Assembly: GCF_003925875.1 (NCBI RefSeq)
Contig: NZ_AP019309.1
Location: 2,480,001 to 2,544,000, forward strand
Direction: 5' to 3'
DNA: 64,000 bases
Origin: Intestinibaculum porci
GTDB taxonomy: Bacteria > Bacillota_I > Bacilli_A > Erysipelotrichales > Coprobacillaceae
Of the stretch, positions 26,436-34,504 are shown piece after piece. How positions within the stretch are numbered: the stretch's first letter is position 1; each line of letters opens with the position of its first letter. Made by a program: the position numbers and the translations under genes. The notes beneath the pieces were generated by a model, which was not told the DNA's origin, made no database searches, and was given only the letters and a program-made list of their open reading frames with translations.

Positions 26436-27620
26436 ATGAAGAAAACATATATCAAAGGAGTTGTAGTCTTTGCCTTAATTGTTGGTATTAATGCCATTAT
26501 GAACAAAGTCCTCACCCCAAAAATAGAAACATCCAAATATCACTATACCTTAAGTGCTAGCCAGCTAGATCTTAAAAAAGGAGCTATTTATACAGTTGCG
26601 GCTACCGGTGATGATGCCACAAAAATCAAATGGTTATCCTCTGATCCTCAGGTTGCTACGATCAGCAAGACCGGCCAGGTCATTGCGAAAAAAACCGGTC
26701 AAACGATTATTTCTGCTAATGTAAAATCAGAATTCAAAGACTTAATTGTCAACGTCACAAATACCGCTAAAGCAGATGTTCTCATCTATAGTGATTCACA
26801 GGTGACACCGGCAGCCAGCGAAGTTATTAATAAGATCAGTATTGCGAAATTTAAGTTAACCTTATCTTCTAATACTTATACCTATGATGGCAAAGCGAAA
26901 AAGCCAAAGGTACAGGTTGAAACCAATGATCATAAGATCTTAGTCAAAAATAAAGACTATACTGTAAAATACGCAAAGAACAAGAAACCAGGTACGGCTA
27001 AAGTTATTGTGACAGGGAAAAATGATTATACCGGGACATTACTTGGTTCATTCAAGATTGAAAAGAGCAGTGATGAAAACACCTCATCCACTAATACCAA
27101 TAATGTTGCTGCAAAATCAGATACGCTTGCTAATGATATTGCAACGCCTTCCGTTCCAACGGAAAACTACACAACAAGCTATCAGAATACAACATTAACC
27201 CCAACTACGAACTATACATATAGACCACAGTCTATTACGCCAAAAAAAGCAACGAAGACTACTAAGCCGACAATACCAAAGAAGAAAACAGAAACACCAA
27301 AGAAGAATACGAATAATTCTACCAGCAATAAGACCACGAGCTCAAATGCATCAAACAACAGCAATTCTTCGGCTTCATCAAGTTCTTCTCATGATTCTCA
27401 TACTGATCGTGATACAAGTGGTTCTTCTAGTCATGGCACTATTAGTGACAATACATCAGAAAATAATAGTTCCACAACTACAAGCAATACAAATAACACA
27501 AATAATACGACAAGTAGTTCATCACAAACATCCTCTAGTAGCTCAACAGGTAATTCACCAACTGAATCCTCAAGCTCATCTTCTTCACCATCAGAAAGCG
27601 ATACAACTGTAATCGCTTAG
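26436..27620 (+). CDS. Membrane-anchored surface protein, Ig-like domains and Ser/Thr/Asn-rich tail
   Basis: The start is ATG 26436, seven bases after AGGAGAG; an ATG at 26430 sits on the site itself. Of 394 residues, 5-22 form one membrane helix (V-V-V-F-A-L-I-V-G-I). Residues ~35-105 are a Big_2-type bacterial Ig-like fold (W-L-S-S-D-P-Q-V-A-T-I). Residues ~132-210 are a second beta domain, with Y-T-Y-D-G-K-A-K-K-P and K-D-Y-T-V-K-Y. From ~215 on it is a low-complexity tail of Ser, Thr and Asn with no LPxTG motif. The tail probably spans the wall. The position beside the polysaccharide locus and the microsatellite upstream suggest a variable surface antigen. Confidence 0.75.
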   Translation: MKKTYIKGVVVFALIVGINAIMNKVLTPKIETSKYHYTLSASQLDLKKGAIYTVAATGDDATKIKWLSSDPQVATISKTGQVIAKKTGQTIISANVKSEFKDLIVNVTNTAKADVLIYSDSQVTPAASEVINKISIAKFKLTLSSNTYTYDGKAKKPKVQVETNDHKILVKNKDYTVKYAKNKKPGTAKVIVTGKNDYTGTLLGSFKIEKSSDENTSSTNTNNVAAKSDTLANDIATPSVPTENYTTSYQNTTLTPTTNYTYRPQSITPKKATKTTKPTIPKKKTETPKKNTNNSTSNKTTSSNASNNSNSSASSSSSHDSHTDRDTSGSSSHGTISDNTSENNSSTTTSNTNNTNNTTSSSSQTSSSSSTGNSPTESSSSSSSPSESDTTVIA

Positions 27621-27652
27621 CGGCAGAGATAAAATCTCTACCGCTTTTTTCT
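27620..27652 (+). terminator. Rho-independent terminator
   Basis: The stem GCGGCAGAGAT/ATCTCTACCGC with an AAA loop and one mismatch is followed by TTTTTTC. It directly follows the surface-protein stop codon. Confidence 0.85.
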
Positions 27653-27691
27653 TATTAATGATAAAATAGTACCAAGAAGGAGTTGAATTTT

Positions 27692-28891
27692 ATGAAAATA
27701 ACCAAATATGTTAGTATTCCCTTAACATTGCTCTTAACGTTATCGTTAACAACGTTTAATGTGCATGCAGAAAAAGATGAAAATAATTATTTTAGTATCA
27801 GTATCACTTATCCTAATGAAAGTGCAAAGCAGTATGATTCTAATAACTTCAGTGCCTCTGATCCTTTAGACCTTAGCAGCCTCAAAGCTTCAAAAAAGAA
27901 CGTGAAAATCAAACTGCTTAAAGTTGTGAGTGATGGTGAAGAACAGGATCTAAGCGACTATACGCTCTCTTATGATTATTTGAATAGCTCTCATCATGTT
28001 GATTCTTTGATTGCTAATAGCACCACATTATCCCTGCCAGCCAGCTTTGTGAAAGCTGCCGCTTATACTTCTGGCAATGTAAAAGCTCGTATTGCCGTGA
28101 GAAAAAATGATGAATCACCATTACATGAAATAGATACTAATGAAATCCTGCCCGTCAAAGAAAATAATTATAATAAAGCAGTTGGTGATACATTATCTTT
28201 TGTTTATCTGAAAAACGGTCTCTATGGATCTAAAAAGAAAGGTATTCAATTAACCAAAAAAACAACCTATGTCAATGGTAAATCCATTGCTAAAAGATCT
28301 TTTGCCTGGTGGACATCAGAATATAAGTACATCAATAAACAGTGGCGTGCCACCAGTTTCATTTTATCATTGAATTATCCATTCAAATATAATGAAACCA
28401 AAACCTATAGTGCTTATCGCTTCGCGGTCAACAGAAATAAAAAAGGCTATATCACCGGTATGAAACTCACCAATGTCCTCAACTATAACGGTTCAACCAT
28501 TTATGGTGAAGCATGGGATGAAACATCCCTGAGTCACCGCGATGCTACAACTGCTTCCTTAACGAAAAACTGGCGTATTGGTGATACTTTCAAATATACG
28601 TATCTCTTAACAACACCAAAGATCACAAAAATTAAAGCCTCAACTGAATCATTAACATTTAACTGGAAAAAGATGAATGACTGTGATGGCTTTGAAGTCC
28701 GTTATGCCAACAACAAAAACTTCGATGATGCTTCAACTTATAAGATTAATAACTATACCGCTACTTCCGCAACCCTTAATGCTTTAGACAGTAATACAAA
28801 ATACTATGTCAAGATCCGCAGCTTTGGAAAAGTAGATCATAAAACTTATTATTCTTCTTATTCAAAAACCAAATCAGTCACAGTGAAATAA
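27692..28891 (+). CDS. Secreted protein with C-terminal fibronectin type III domain
   Basis: The start is ATG 27692, nine bases after AAGGAG; a TTG three codons earlier is less likely. It has 399 residues with a clear signal peptide (K-I-T-K-Y then a leucine-rich core, cleaved near N-V-H-A-E). The middle ~270 residues are a beta-rich region I do not recognise. Residues ~310-399 are an FN3 domain (T-P-K-I-T-K-I, Y-Y-V-K-I-R-S-F-G). The ending S-V-T-V-K is shared with other small secreted proteins here. No cell-wall anchor is present. It is probably released or bound to surface glycan. Confidence 0.7.
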   Translation: MKITKYVSIPLTLLLTLSLTTFNVHAEKDENNYFSISITYPNESAKQYDSNNFSASDPLDLSSLKASKKNVKIKLLKVVSDGEEQDLSDYTLSYDYLNSSHHVDSLIANSTTLSLPASFVKAAAYTSGNVKARIAVRKNDESPLHEIDTNEILPVKENNYNKAVGDTLSFVYLKNGLYGSKKKGIQLTKKTTYVNGKSIAKRSFAWWTSEYKYINKQWRATSFILSLNYPFKYNETKTYSAYRFAVNRNKKGYITGMKLTNVLNYNGSTIYGEAWDETSLSHRDATTASLTKNWRIGDTFKYTYLLTTPKITKIKASTESLTFNWKKMNDCDGFEVRYANNKNFDDASTYKINNYTATSATLNALDSNTKYYVKIRSFGKVDHKTYYSSYSKTKSVTVK

Positions 28892-28916
28892 GGATTGGCG
28901 CCGCCAATCCTTTTCC
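28890..28916 (+). terminator. Rho-independent terminator
   Basis: AAGGATTGGCG pairs with GCCAATCCTT around a short loop, followed by TTCC. It starts at the stop codon of the FN3 protein gene. Confidence 0.8.
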
Positions 28917-28928
28917 TATGGAGAATAT

Positions 28929-28964
28929 AAAAAGATCAGGTAACATTATGCCTGATCCTTTTTA
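28929..28964 (-). terminator. Terminator of the Wzz-like gene
   Basis: On the minus strand AAGGATCAGG pairs with ACCTGATC, followed by TTTTTA. The stem begins inside the last codons of the gene. Confidence 0.75.
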
Positions 28965-29452
28965 CTGATATACATTTGAATAGCTAAGACTATAAAGCCA
29001 ATAATAAGCCCACATACGCCGCCTAGTGCGCCATTGAAAAGCAAACTAGGAGAAGAAGGTTTACTCGCTACGGTTGAACCTGATTTCATTAACAAAGTAC
29101 TATGATGCTGGAGAAGACGCATTGATAATGCATCTACAATCTTCTTAGAAGTGATGGCATCTTCACATCTTGCCCGAATAGTCAAATCATGACCATTCAC
29201 AGTCATTTGCAAAGCCGCAAGAACTTCTTTCTTTTCAAGATTATAAGTGCTGCTAACCGCATTAATATAACCCTCACTTTTGACAATCTTCATGTATTTC
29301 TGGGGATTTTGATCTACCGTAATCGTAACCTTGGCATCATATTTATTAGGAATGGCAAATACCGTATAAACAATAAACACACTAGCTATTAAGACGATAC
29401 AAGTAATGAGCGTTAGGATATTCTTCTTTATATAAGCTATATAAGCAGTCAT
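28946..29452 (-). CDS. Wzz/CpsC-type chain-length determinant (orphan)
   Basis: The start is ATG 29452 (AGAGGTG six bases upstream). It has 168 residues with membrane helices at residues ~10-30 and ~135-155. Between them is a short extracellular region with Y-D-A-K-V-T-I-T-V-D, the usual Wzz beta strand, and P-S-S-P before helix two, the proline-rich motif of polysaccharide co-polymerases. These proteins set chain length, usually with a BY-kinase (CpsD) and phosphatase (CpsB). Neither is encoded in this window, and this gene is 4 kb from the polysaccharide operon, so its partner is unclear. It is shorter than the usual ~230 residues. Confidence 0.75.
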   Translation of the reverse strand: MTAYIAYIKKNILTLITCIVLIASVFIVYTVFAIPNKYDAKVTITVDQNPQKYMKIVKSEGYINAVSSTYNLEKKEVLAALQMTVNGHDLTIRARCEDAITSKKIVDALSMRLLQHHSTLLMKSGSTVASKPSSPSLLFNGALGGVCGLIIGFIVLAIQMYISKKDQA

Positions 29453-29531
29453 AAGCACACCTCTTTCTTCATCATTGTACAAAGAGAAACTCTTTTAATC
29501 AAGTATGATTGTTGCTGAGTATAGGCAAAAG

Positions 29532-29553
29532 AAAAACGACTCTTACGAGTCGT
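29532..29553 (-). terminator. Terminator of the tRNA array
   Basis: On the minus strand ACGACTC and GAGTCGT form a 7-bp stem with a four-base loop, followed by TTTTT. It lies 12 bases after the last tRNA. Confidence 0.85.
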
Positions 29554-29564
29554 ACATTTATAAA

Positions 29565-29640
29565 TGGTGGAGCTTATCGGGATCGAACCGGTGACCTCCT
29601 GCGTGCAAAGCAGGCGCTCTCCCAACTGAGCTAAAGCCCC
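29565..29640 (-). tRNA. tRNA-Ala(TGC), copy 1
   Basis: 76 bases with 3' CCA encoded. GGGGCTT pairs with AAGCTCC, the D arm is TAGCTCAGTTGGGAGAGC, the anticodon TGC lies within CTTTGCACG, and the T arm has GGTTCGATCC. It is identical to the other two tRNA-Ala genes of the array. Confidence 0.98.
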
Positions 29641-29642
29641 AC

Positions 29643-29719
<77 letters not shown>

Positions 29720-29734
29720 ATTTATAAATAAAAA

Positions 29735-29810
29735 TGGTGGAGCTTATCGGGATCGAACCGGTGACCTCCTGCGTGCAAAGCAGGCGCTCTCCCAACTGAG
29801 CTAAAGCCCC
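29735..29810 (-). tRNA. tRNA-Ala(TGC), copy 2
   Basis: 76 bases, identical in sequence to copy 1. The anticodon is TGC and CCA is encoded. Fifteen bases separate it from the preceding tRNA-Ile. Confidence 0.98.
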
Positions 29811-29826
29811 AGAGAAAAATAATTAA

Positions 29827-29903
<77 letters not shown>

Positions 29904-29921
29904 ATTAATTATTCAATAAAA

Positions 29922-29997
29922 TGGTGGAGCTTATCGGGATCGAACCGGTGACCTCCTGCGTGCAAAGCAGGCGCTCTCCCAACTGAGCTAAAGCCCC
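29922..29997 (-). tRNA. tRNA-Ala(TGC), copy 3
   Basis: 76 bases, identical to the other tRNA-Ala copies, with anticodon TGC and encoded CCA. Confidence 0.98.
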
Positions 29998-30015
29998 AAA
30001 GAAAATATAAATACA

Positions 30016-30092
<77 letters not shown>

Positions 30093-30112
30093 ATGTATAC
30101 AGTCAATCAAAA

Positions 30113-30189
<77 letters not shown>

Positions 30190-30209
30190 ATCTCGCTGAC
30201 TGCTCCACT

Positions 30210-30238
30210 ATAATACCACTACGCTTTATACTCGTCAA
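30210..30238 (-). promoter_or_regulatory. Promoter of the tRNA array
   Basis: On the minus strand TTGACG (30233-30238) and TATTAT (30210-30215) are 17 bases apart, about 20 bases before the first tRNA. No other promoter is seen between the tRNAs, so one transcript probably covers all seven. Confidence 0.8.
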
Positions 30239-30380
30239 CAACAAATTTGATTTTTTTCAGTCACTAAGGGATGTCGCAGAGAGCAATCCTCTTATAAAGC
30301 TCTATAAGCCTTTACAGACGTTTTTAGAATCAATTGATCTATTTATCCTGTTTGCCATTTTTACTTTTCTAAAATGCCGT

Positions 30381-30412
30381 AAGGCCACAGGAATAACTCC
30401 TGTGGCCTTTTG
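30381..30412. terminator. Strong hairpin downstream of phosphoglycerol transferase gene
   Basis: A perfect 12-bp stem, AAGGCCACAGGA with TCCTGTGGCCTT, encloses ATAAC and lies just beyond the stop of the gene at 30414. The A-rich and T-rich flanks could support termination in either direction. Confidence 0.75.
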
Positions 30413-30413
30413 A

Positions 30414-32402
30414 TTAATAAATAGATGTAGTTTTTGTTTTACCAGTTGCCTGTGAGCTTTCTTCTTTGCTCCAAACAACTTTACCTGTCCCTTTACCTAC
30501 GGTGTACTTCACATTAGAGATACTTGAGACATTGACATTGACATATAACTGTTTCAGTTTGTAGTGATCAATATACCATTGACTGTGTTCATCAGAGATA
30601 TCCACACTGACTTTTGTCCCTGGTTTTGGATCTTTGACAATAACAGTATTCCCATAAGCGCCGTCTTCACGGTAGCTGACATTCACTTCAAAGCTCTTCA
30701 CTTTAAACTTCTTAGGAATCTTAATACTATTAATCGTTACCGTTGCTGTTTTCTGACCAAGTGTATATGGAGCAATTGATGCTTTGACAATTGGTAAGTT
30801 CCCTTTGGCCTGCTGAATATCGACACGGTTAGAACGTGATGTTTCCATTTGTTTTTCCATCCAGACAGATCGTTTCTTTAATTCATTATCGACATAATTG
30901 AAACCATATTTTTCTAATAATGTCTTTTCATTAGAGAATAAGTTCGTTCCTAAACCTAAACGGTTGCCCTGAATCTTAACACCCATGGCAGCTAAGGTTG
31001 TTGGGAAGTTATCCTGCGTAGAGAAATTTCTTCTCGTAATTGAATCTCTCTTAACCGCACTATTGATATAACATGTATAGACTAAACGCTGATCCCAAGG
31101 AGTACCTTTCTGAATCGTTGCATTCATTGTTGGATGGTCACCAGAAATGACAATCGTTGTATCTTTATACCAAGACTGGCTCTGACACCACTTAATAAAG
31201 GCTGAAACCTGTCTTGATGAACAAGCCATAACGTTTTCATACTTCGTTGGGAACTGTGAACGACAGTTACGATCCCAGTAACCAGTTGGGAAATGGGTAT
31301 CCACTGTTAACATTGTTAAGTTGAATGGTTTTGACTGCTTTGATAAGTTATTTAATTTTTCTTTTGCAAAACCAAATAACTTTTCATCTTCATAACCCCA
31401 GAAGACTTTATAGTCATTGGGGATCATACCTTTTGCTTTAGCATAGAGGTAATCTTCAATATCATAACCGCCATGCTGAGAGAAGTAACGGTCACGACCA
31501 CCAAAGGATGCATCAGAACCAATTAATAGCGTCTGATCATAGCCCTGTTTCTGTAAAATATCACCTAAAGTTGTTAATCTTGGGTAGAAAACAGTTGAGT
31601 TACTGTTTTCATTGTTGGCCACCTGAGTCTTTAATGGTAAACCAGCCGTTGCGCCAAACATTCCACCAATCGTCCAGGTATTCCCAGTTAAGGCTTTCGC
31701 CCCATTGACATACGAATCACTATTTGAGAAGGAAATGTTCTGTTTCGCTAAAGTTGTCAATTCCGGAATGATATTCTGCGCATGATGACCGCCGACAGAA
31801 GAATCCATATAGGTTTGTTCCATAGATTCCAAGAACAGATAGATCACATTTCTCTTCTTCTGAGGGAACGTCAATTTTGTTTTAGCGGGATTGACATAGT
31901 TCTTTTCAATAAATGTTGATGGGTGCATCTGATTATACATATAAGCCCCAACATCTAACTTATTCCAGAAATAGTATCCGCCTTTAATACCGCCTAAGAA
32001 GACTGCAAAAGCTAATACTAAGCATAAGAATGGAAATGTAATATATTTCTTCTTAAAACGTCTTACTAACGCACAAACAATAATTAAACCTAAAGAAATC
32101 AGCACTGCTGGCAATAAGGCTTTCTGGAGATATTCTCCCACCATATTCTGCCCAGTTCCTTTTAAAGGTGCTTTTAAGGTATAAATCATTTCTTCGATAG
32201 AAAGGTTACCCCATTTATTCAAGCCCCATTTGACGCTTTCATAAACAAGCATTAAAACAAATATAATTAAAGAGTATAATCCAAAAAGAATACGAGAGGC
32301 AATCTTTCCTCTTCTCTTCTTCTTTCTTGTGTCACTATCCATTGTGTCTGCATCGAATTGTTCTTCATAATTCCCGATTGATTCTTTTTCTCTGTTATCC
32401 AC
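30414..32402 (-). CDS. LtaS/MdoB-type phosphoglycerol transferase, paralog 1
   Basis: 662 residues. The start is GTG 32402, eight bases after AAGGAGG. Residues ~30-150 hold about three membrane helices. The extracellular sulfatase-fold domain then carries Y-L-F-L-E-S-M-E (metal glutamate), A-L-T-G-N-T-W-T-I-G-G (likely nucleophilic threonine), V-D-T-H-F-P, and V-I-S-G-D-H-P (metal Asp/His). The T-W-T-I-G-G sequence resembles OpgB/MdoB more than LtaS. It would transfer glycerol-phosphate from phosphatidylglycerol to lipoteichoic acid or glycans outside the cell. The last ~130 residues are a beta-rich extension not usual in LtaS, shared with paralog 2 at 34505. Confidence 0.88.
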   Translation of the reverse strand: MDNREKESIGNYEEQFDADTMDSDTRKKKRRGKIASRILFGLYSLIIFVLMLVYESVKWGLNKWGNLSIEEMIYTLKAPLKGTGQNMVGEYLQKALLPAVLISLGLIIVCALVRRFKKKYITFPFLCLVLAFAVFLGGIKGGYYFWNKLDVGAYMYNQMHPSTFIEKNYVNPAKTKLTFPQKKRNVIYLFLESMEQTYMDSSVGGHHAQNIIPELTTLAKQNISFSNSDSYVNGAKALTGNTWTIGGMFGATAGLPLKTQVANNENSNSTVFYPRLTTLGDILQKQGYDQTLLIGSDASFGGRDRYFSQHGGYDIEDYLYAKAKGMIPNDYKVFWGYEDEKLFGFAKEKLNNLSKQSKPFNLTMLTVDTHFPTGYWDRNCRSQFPTKYENVMACSSRQVSAFIKWCQSQSWYKDTTIVISGDHPTMNATIQKGTPWDQRLVYTCYINSAVKRDSITRRNFSTQDNFPTTLAAMGVKIQGNRLGLGTNLFSNEKTLLEKYGFNYVDNELKKRSVWMEKQMETSRSNRVDIQQAKGNLPIVKASIAPYTLGQKTATVTINSIKIPKKFKVKSFEVNVSYREDGAYGNTVIVKDPKPGTKVSVDISDEHSQWYIDHYKLKQLYVNVNVSSISNVKYTVGKGTGKVVWSKEESSQATGKTKTTSIY

Positions 32403-32782
32403 GCTTTTGGCCTCCTTACTAAATCTTTACGAATCTCTTACATTCATCAATACAATCTACCACAACTTGATGACGAAAAAAAGAGAAAAACACACAAAAA
32501 TTCGAAATAAGAAAAAATTTTATTTTTTTCTCATAACAATATCATCCATTTCTGCACGAGAATTTCATATTGTGAAATTTGTCCTATATATCATTCTTTT
32601 TTCTCTTGACCCAAATAAGTAAGTTATACCTTACTCATTAAAATCATTTGATTCTTAAAGTTTTAAGTACATCTTCATAAGATCACCTCATGCAACTCGG
32701 CAATGAAGCAACACAGTCACTGCTTTTACCTTAAAAAGCAAACGCATTAAATAAAACAAATATGTTTCATTTAAATCATAAT
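32403..32782. other. Intergenic region, no gene found
   Basis: This AT-rich stretch lies between the phosphoglycerol transferase and the ATPase genes. No open frame with a ribosome site longer than a few codons is seen. A weak promoter for the minus-strand transferase is expected near 32440-32480, but I cannot define it. Confidence 0.5.
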
Positions 32783-32803
32783 AAAAAGGCTGACAATTCA
32801 GCC
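32783..32803 (-). terminator. Terminator of the DUF4143 ATPase gene
   Basis: On the minus strand GGCTGA-ATTG-TCAGCC is followed by TTTTTATT, about 24 bases after the stop codon. Confidence 0.85.
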
Positions 32804-32826
32804 CTAACTTCTTTTATTGGACAATG

Positions 32827-34104
32827 TTATGGTTTAAGACAGCCAATTGGAACAATAAACACACCATCCTTTCGTTTATAAGCATAATCTCCTACACCAA
32901 TAATAATCATCAAAAATGAAGGAGCATTCATTTTTTGAGTATCAATCTTATCGCTCAATGTTTTAAGATTCTTAGCACCTTCTTCAATAAGACGTTCTCC
33001 ACCTAATTTCACCTCTGCTAGTCCATAGCTTCCATTTCTCAAGTGGATAACTGTATCACACTCCAATCCTGATTTATCACGATAATGTAGCACATCTCCA
33101 TCTAAAAGCTGAGCATATACACGCAAGTCCCTCACTACCAGCGTCTCAAAAAGTAATCCCATTGTATGCAAATCATTCAATAAATCGTTAGGTCCAATGC
33201 CTTGAGCTGCACTCGCAATAGAGGGATCGACAAAGTACCTCGTGTCAGATGATCGAATGGCTGTTTTTGATCTTAAATTAGGATTCCATGCAGGCATGTC
33301 CTCAATCACAAAAATCTTCTTTAATGCACTTATATAAGCAGCGATGGTATCTTCACTAATGGTAAAAGACTCATTATTCATAATATCATCCTTGAGCATT
33401 TTCATCGAAATTTGTGTTCCTTGGTGTCTTGCAAAAGATCGCATTAATCGCACAACTCTTGCTTCATCCTTTACAATACCATCAGCCCTACTAATATCTG
33501 ACTTCACAACAGCATCAAAATAATCTTTTGCCTGCTCTAAAGCAGCTTTTTGCATCATATCAATTGATCTAGGCCATCCTCCACGACAAATAAGAAAAGC
33601 TAATTGATTGATATCAATAGGATTAATACCACTAATCGACTTAGGATCATCAAAGAGTTCACCCAGACTTACTTCACCTGTTGATTCTAAAGATTCATAC
33701 AGGGACATTGTTCGCATAGTTAACCAAGTAAAACGACCTGTTCCTGAATGATATATTTTTTCCGATTCAACAGGAACAGACGAACCCGTAAAGATAAACT
33801 GTCCTTCTGCATTACGTTGATCAATTTCATATCTAGCTGCATCCCAAAGCTCTGGGGCAATTTGCCACTCATCAACCAATCGCGGTGGAGTGCCTTGTAA
33901 TAATAACGATGGGTTAATTTCTGCCATATCCATATTCTGTTTTCGTCTAGACGGTTCATCCATCCTCAAAACACTACCGGCAGCCTGCATTGCCGTTGTT
34001 GTTTTTCCACACCATTTAGGTCCTTCAATGACCACACCACCTTTCGCATTTAATTTATCAAGTAAAATCTGATCTACAACTCTTTTTTTATAATCAACTG
34101 CCAT
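32827..34104 (-). CDS. AAA_14/DUF4143 ATPase
   Basis: About 425 residues from ATG 34104 (a GTG three codons earlier is possible). Walker A is G-P-K-W-C-G-K-T-T, Walker B is L-V-D-E-W-Q, and a sensor follows in F-I-F-T-G-S-S. The C-terminal DUF4143 nuclease-like domain (residues ~200-420) has Y-F-V-D-P-S, G-L-L-F-E-T-L-V-V-R-D and Y-R-D-K-S-G-L-E-C-D-T-V-I, with L-A-E-V-K-L-G, the E-x-K signature of PD-(D/E)XK folds. The function of this widespread family is not established. It lies between two paralogous transferase genes with a tandem array at its promoter, as if inserted as a cassette. Confidence 0.85.
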   Translation of the reverse strand: MAVDYKKRVVDQILLDKLNAKGGVVIEGPKWCGKTTTAMQAAGSVLRMDEPSRRKQNMDMAEINPSLLLQGTPPRLVDEWQIAPELWDAARYEIDQRNAEGQFIFTGSSVPVESEKIYHSGTGRFTWLTMRTMSLYESLESTGEVSLGELFDDPKSISGINPIDINQLAFLICRGGWPRSIDMMQKAALEQAKDYFDAVVKSDISRADGIVKDEARVVRLMRSFARHQGTQISMKMLKDDIMNNESFTISEDTIAAYISALKKIFVIEDMPAWNPNLRSKTAIRSSDTRYFVDPSIASAAQGIGPNDLLNDLHTMGLLFETLVVRDLRVYAQLLDGDVLHYRDKSGLECDTVIHLRNGSYGLAEVKLGGERLIEEGAKNLKTLSDKIDTQKMNAPSFLMIIIGVGDYAYKRKDGVFIVPIGCLKP

Positions 34105-34160
34105 CGTTAGCACCTGTCCTTTCCTAAAAACTCATGTGATCTATATACTATATAATACTG

Positions 34161-34169
34161 ATTATATCA
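34161..34169 (-). promoter_or_regulatory. Extended -10 promoter of the DUF4143 gene
   Basis: The minus strand has TGATATAAT (TG-n-TATAAT) about 55 bases before the start codon. No good -35 is visible, but TTGCCG from the first repeat unit lies 19 bases upstream, so the promoter abuts and may overlap the tandem array. Confidence 0.6.
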
Positions 34170-34184
34170 CCTTTTTTCAATAGT

Positions 34185-34478
34185 GATCGGCAATTTGGCA
34201 GCTTTTCAATCCGTTATTTGGCACTCTTTTGATCGGCAATTTGGCAACTTTTCAATCCGGCGTTTGGCACTCTTTTGATCGGCAATTTGGCAACTTTTCA
34301 ATCCGGCGTTTGGCACTCTTTTGATCGGCAATTTGGCAACTTTTCAATCCGGCGTTTGGCACTCTTTTGATCGGCAATTTGGCAACTTTTCAATCCGGCG
34401 TTTGGCACTCTTTTGATCGGCAATTTGGCAACTTTTCAATCCGGCATTTGGCACTTTTTTGTTCGGCAATTCAGCCAA
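34185..34478 (+). repeat. 46-bp tandem repeat array (dimer of 23-bp units)
   Basis: Six head-to-tail copies of a 46-bp unit begin GATCGGCAATTTGGC, with a partial seventh. Units 2-5 are identical; units 1 and 6 differ by a few bases. Each unit is two related 23-bp halves, CGGCAATTTGGC... and CCGGCGTTTGGC..., both ending in a TTTT tract and AT. There are no unique spacers, so it is not a CRISPR array. It fills the space between the ATPase promoter and the upstream transferase gene. Confidence 0.97.
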
Positions 34479-34504
34479 ACAAAAAGAAGTCCGAAGACTT
34501 CTTC

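Noticed and set aside
27346-27612. Second-frame peptide in the Ser/Thr-rich tail of the surface protein
   Set aside because: It arises from the low-complexity codons of the real gene, with repeated Q, H and I and no start signal.
34185-34478. Possible CRISPR array
   Set aside because: The units are contiguous with no unique spacers and no cas genes are nearby. It is a plain tandem repeat.
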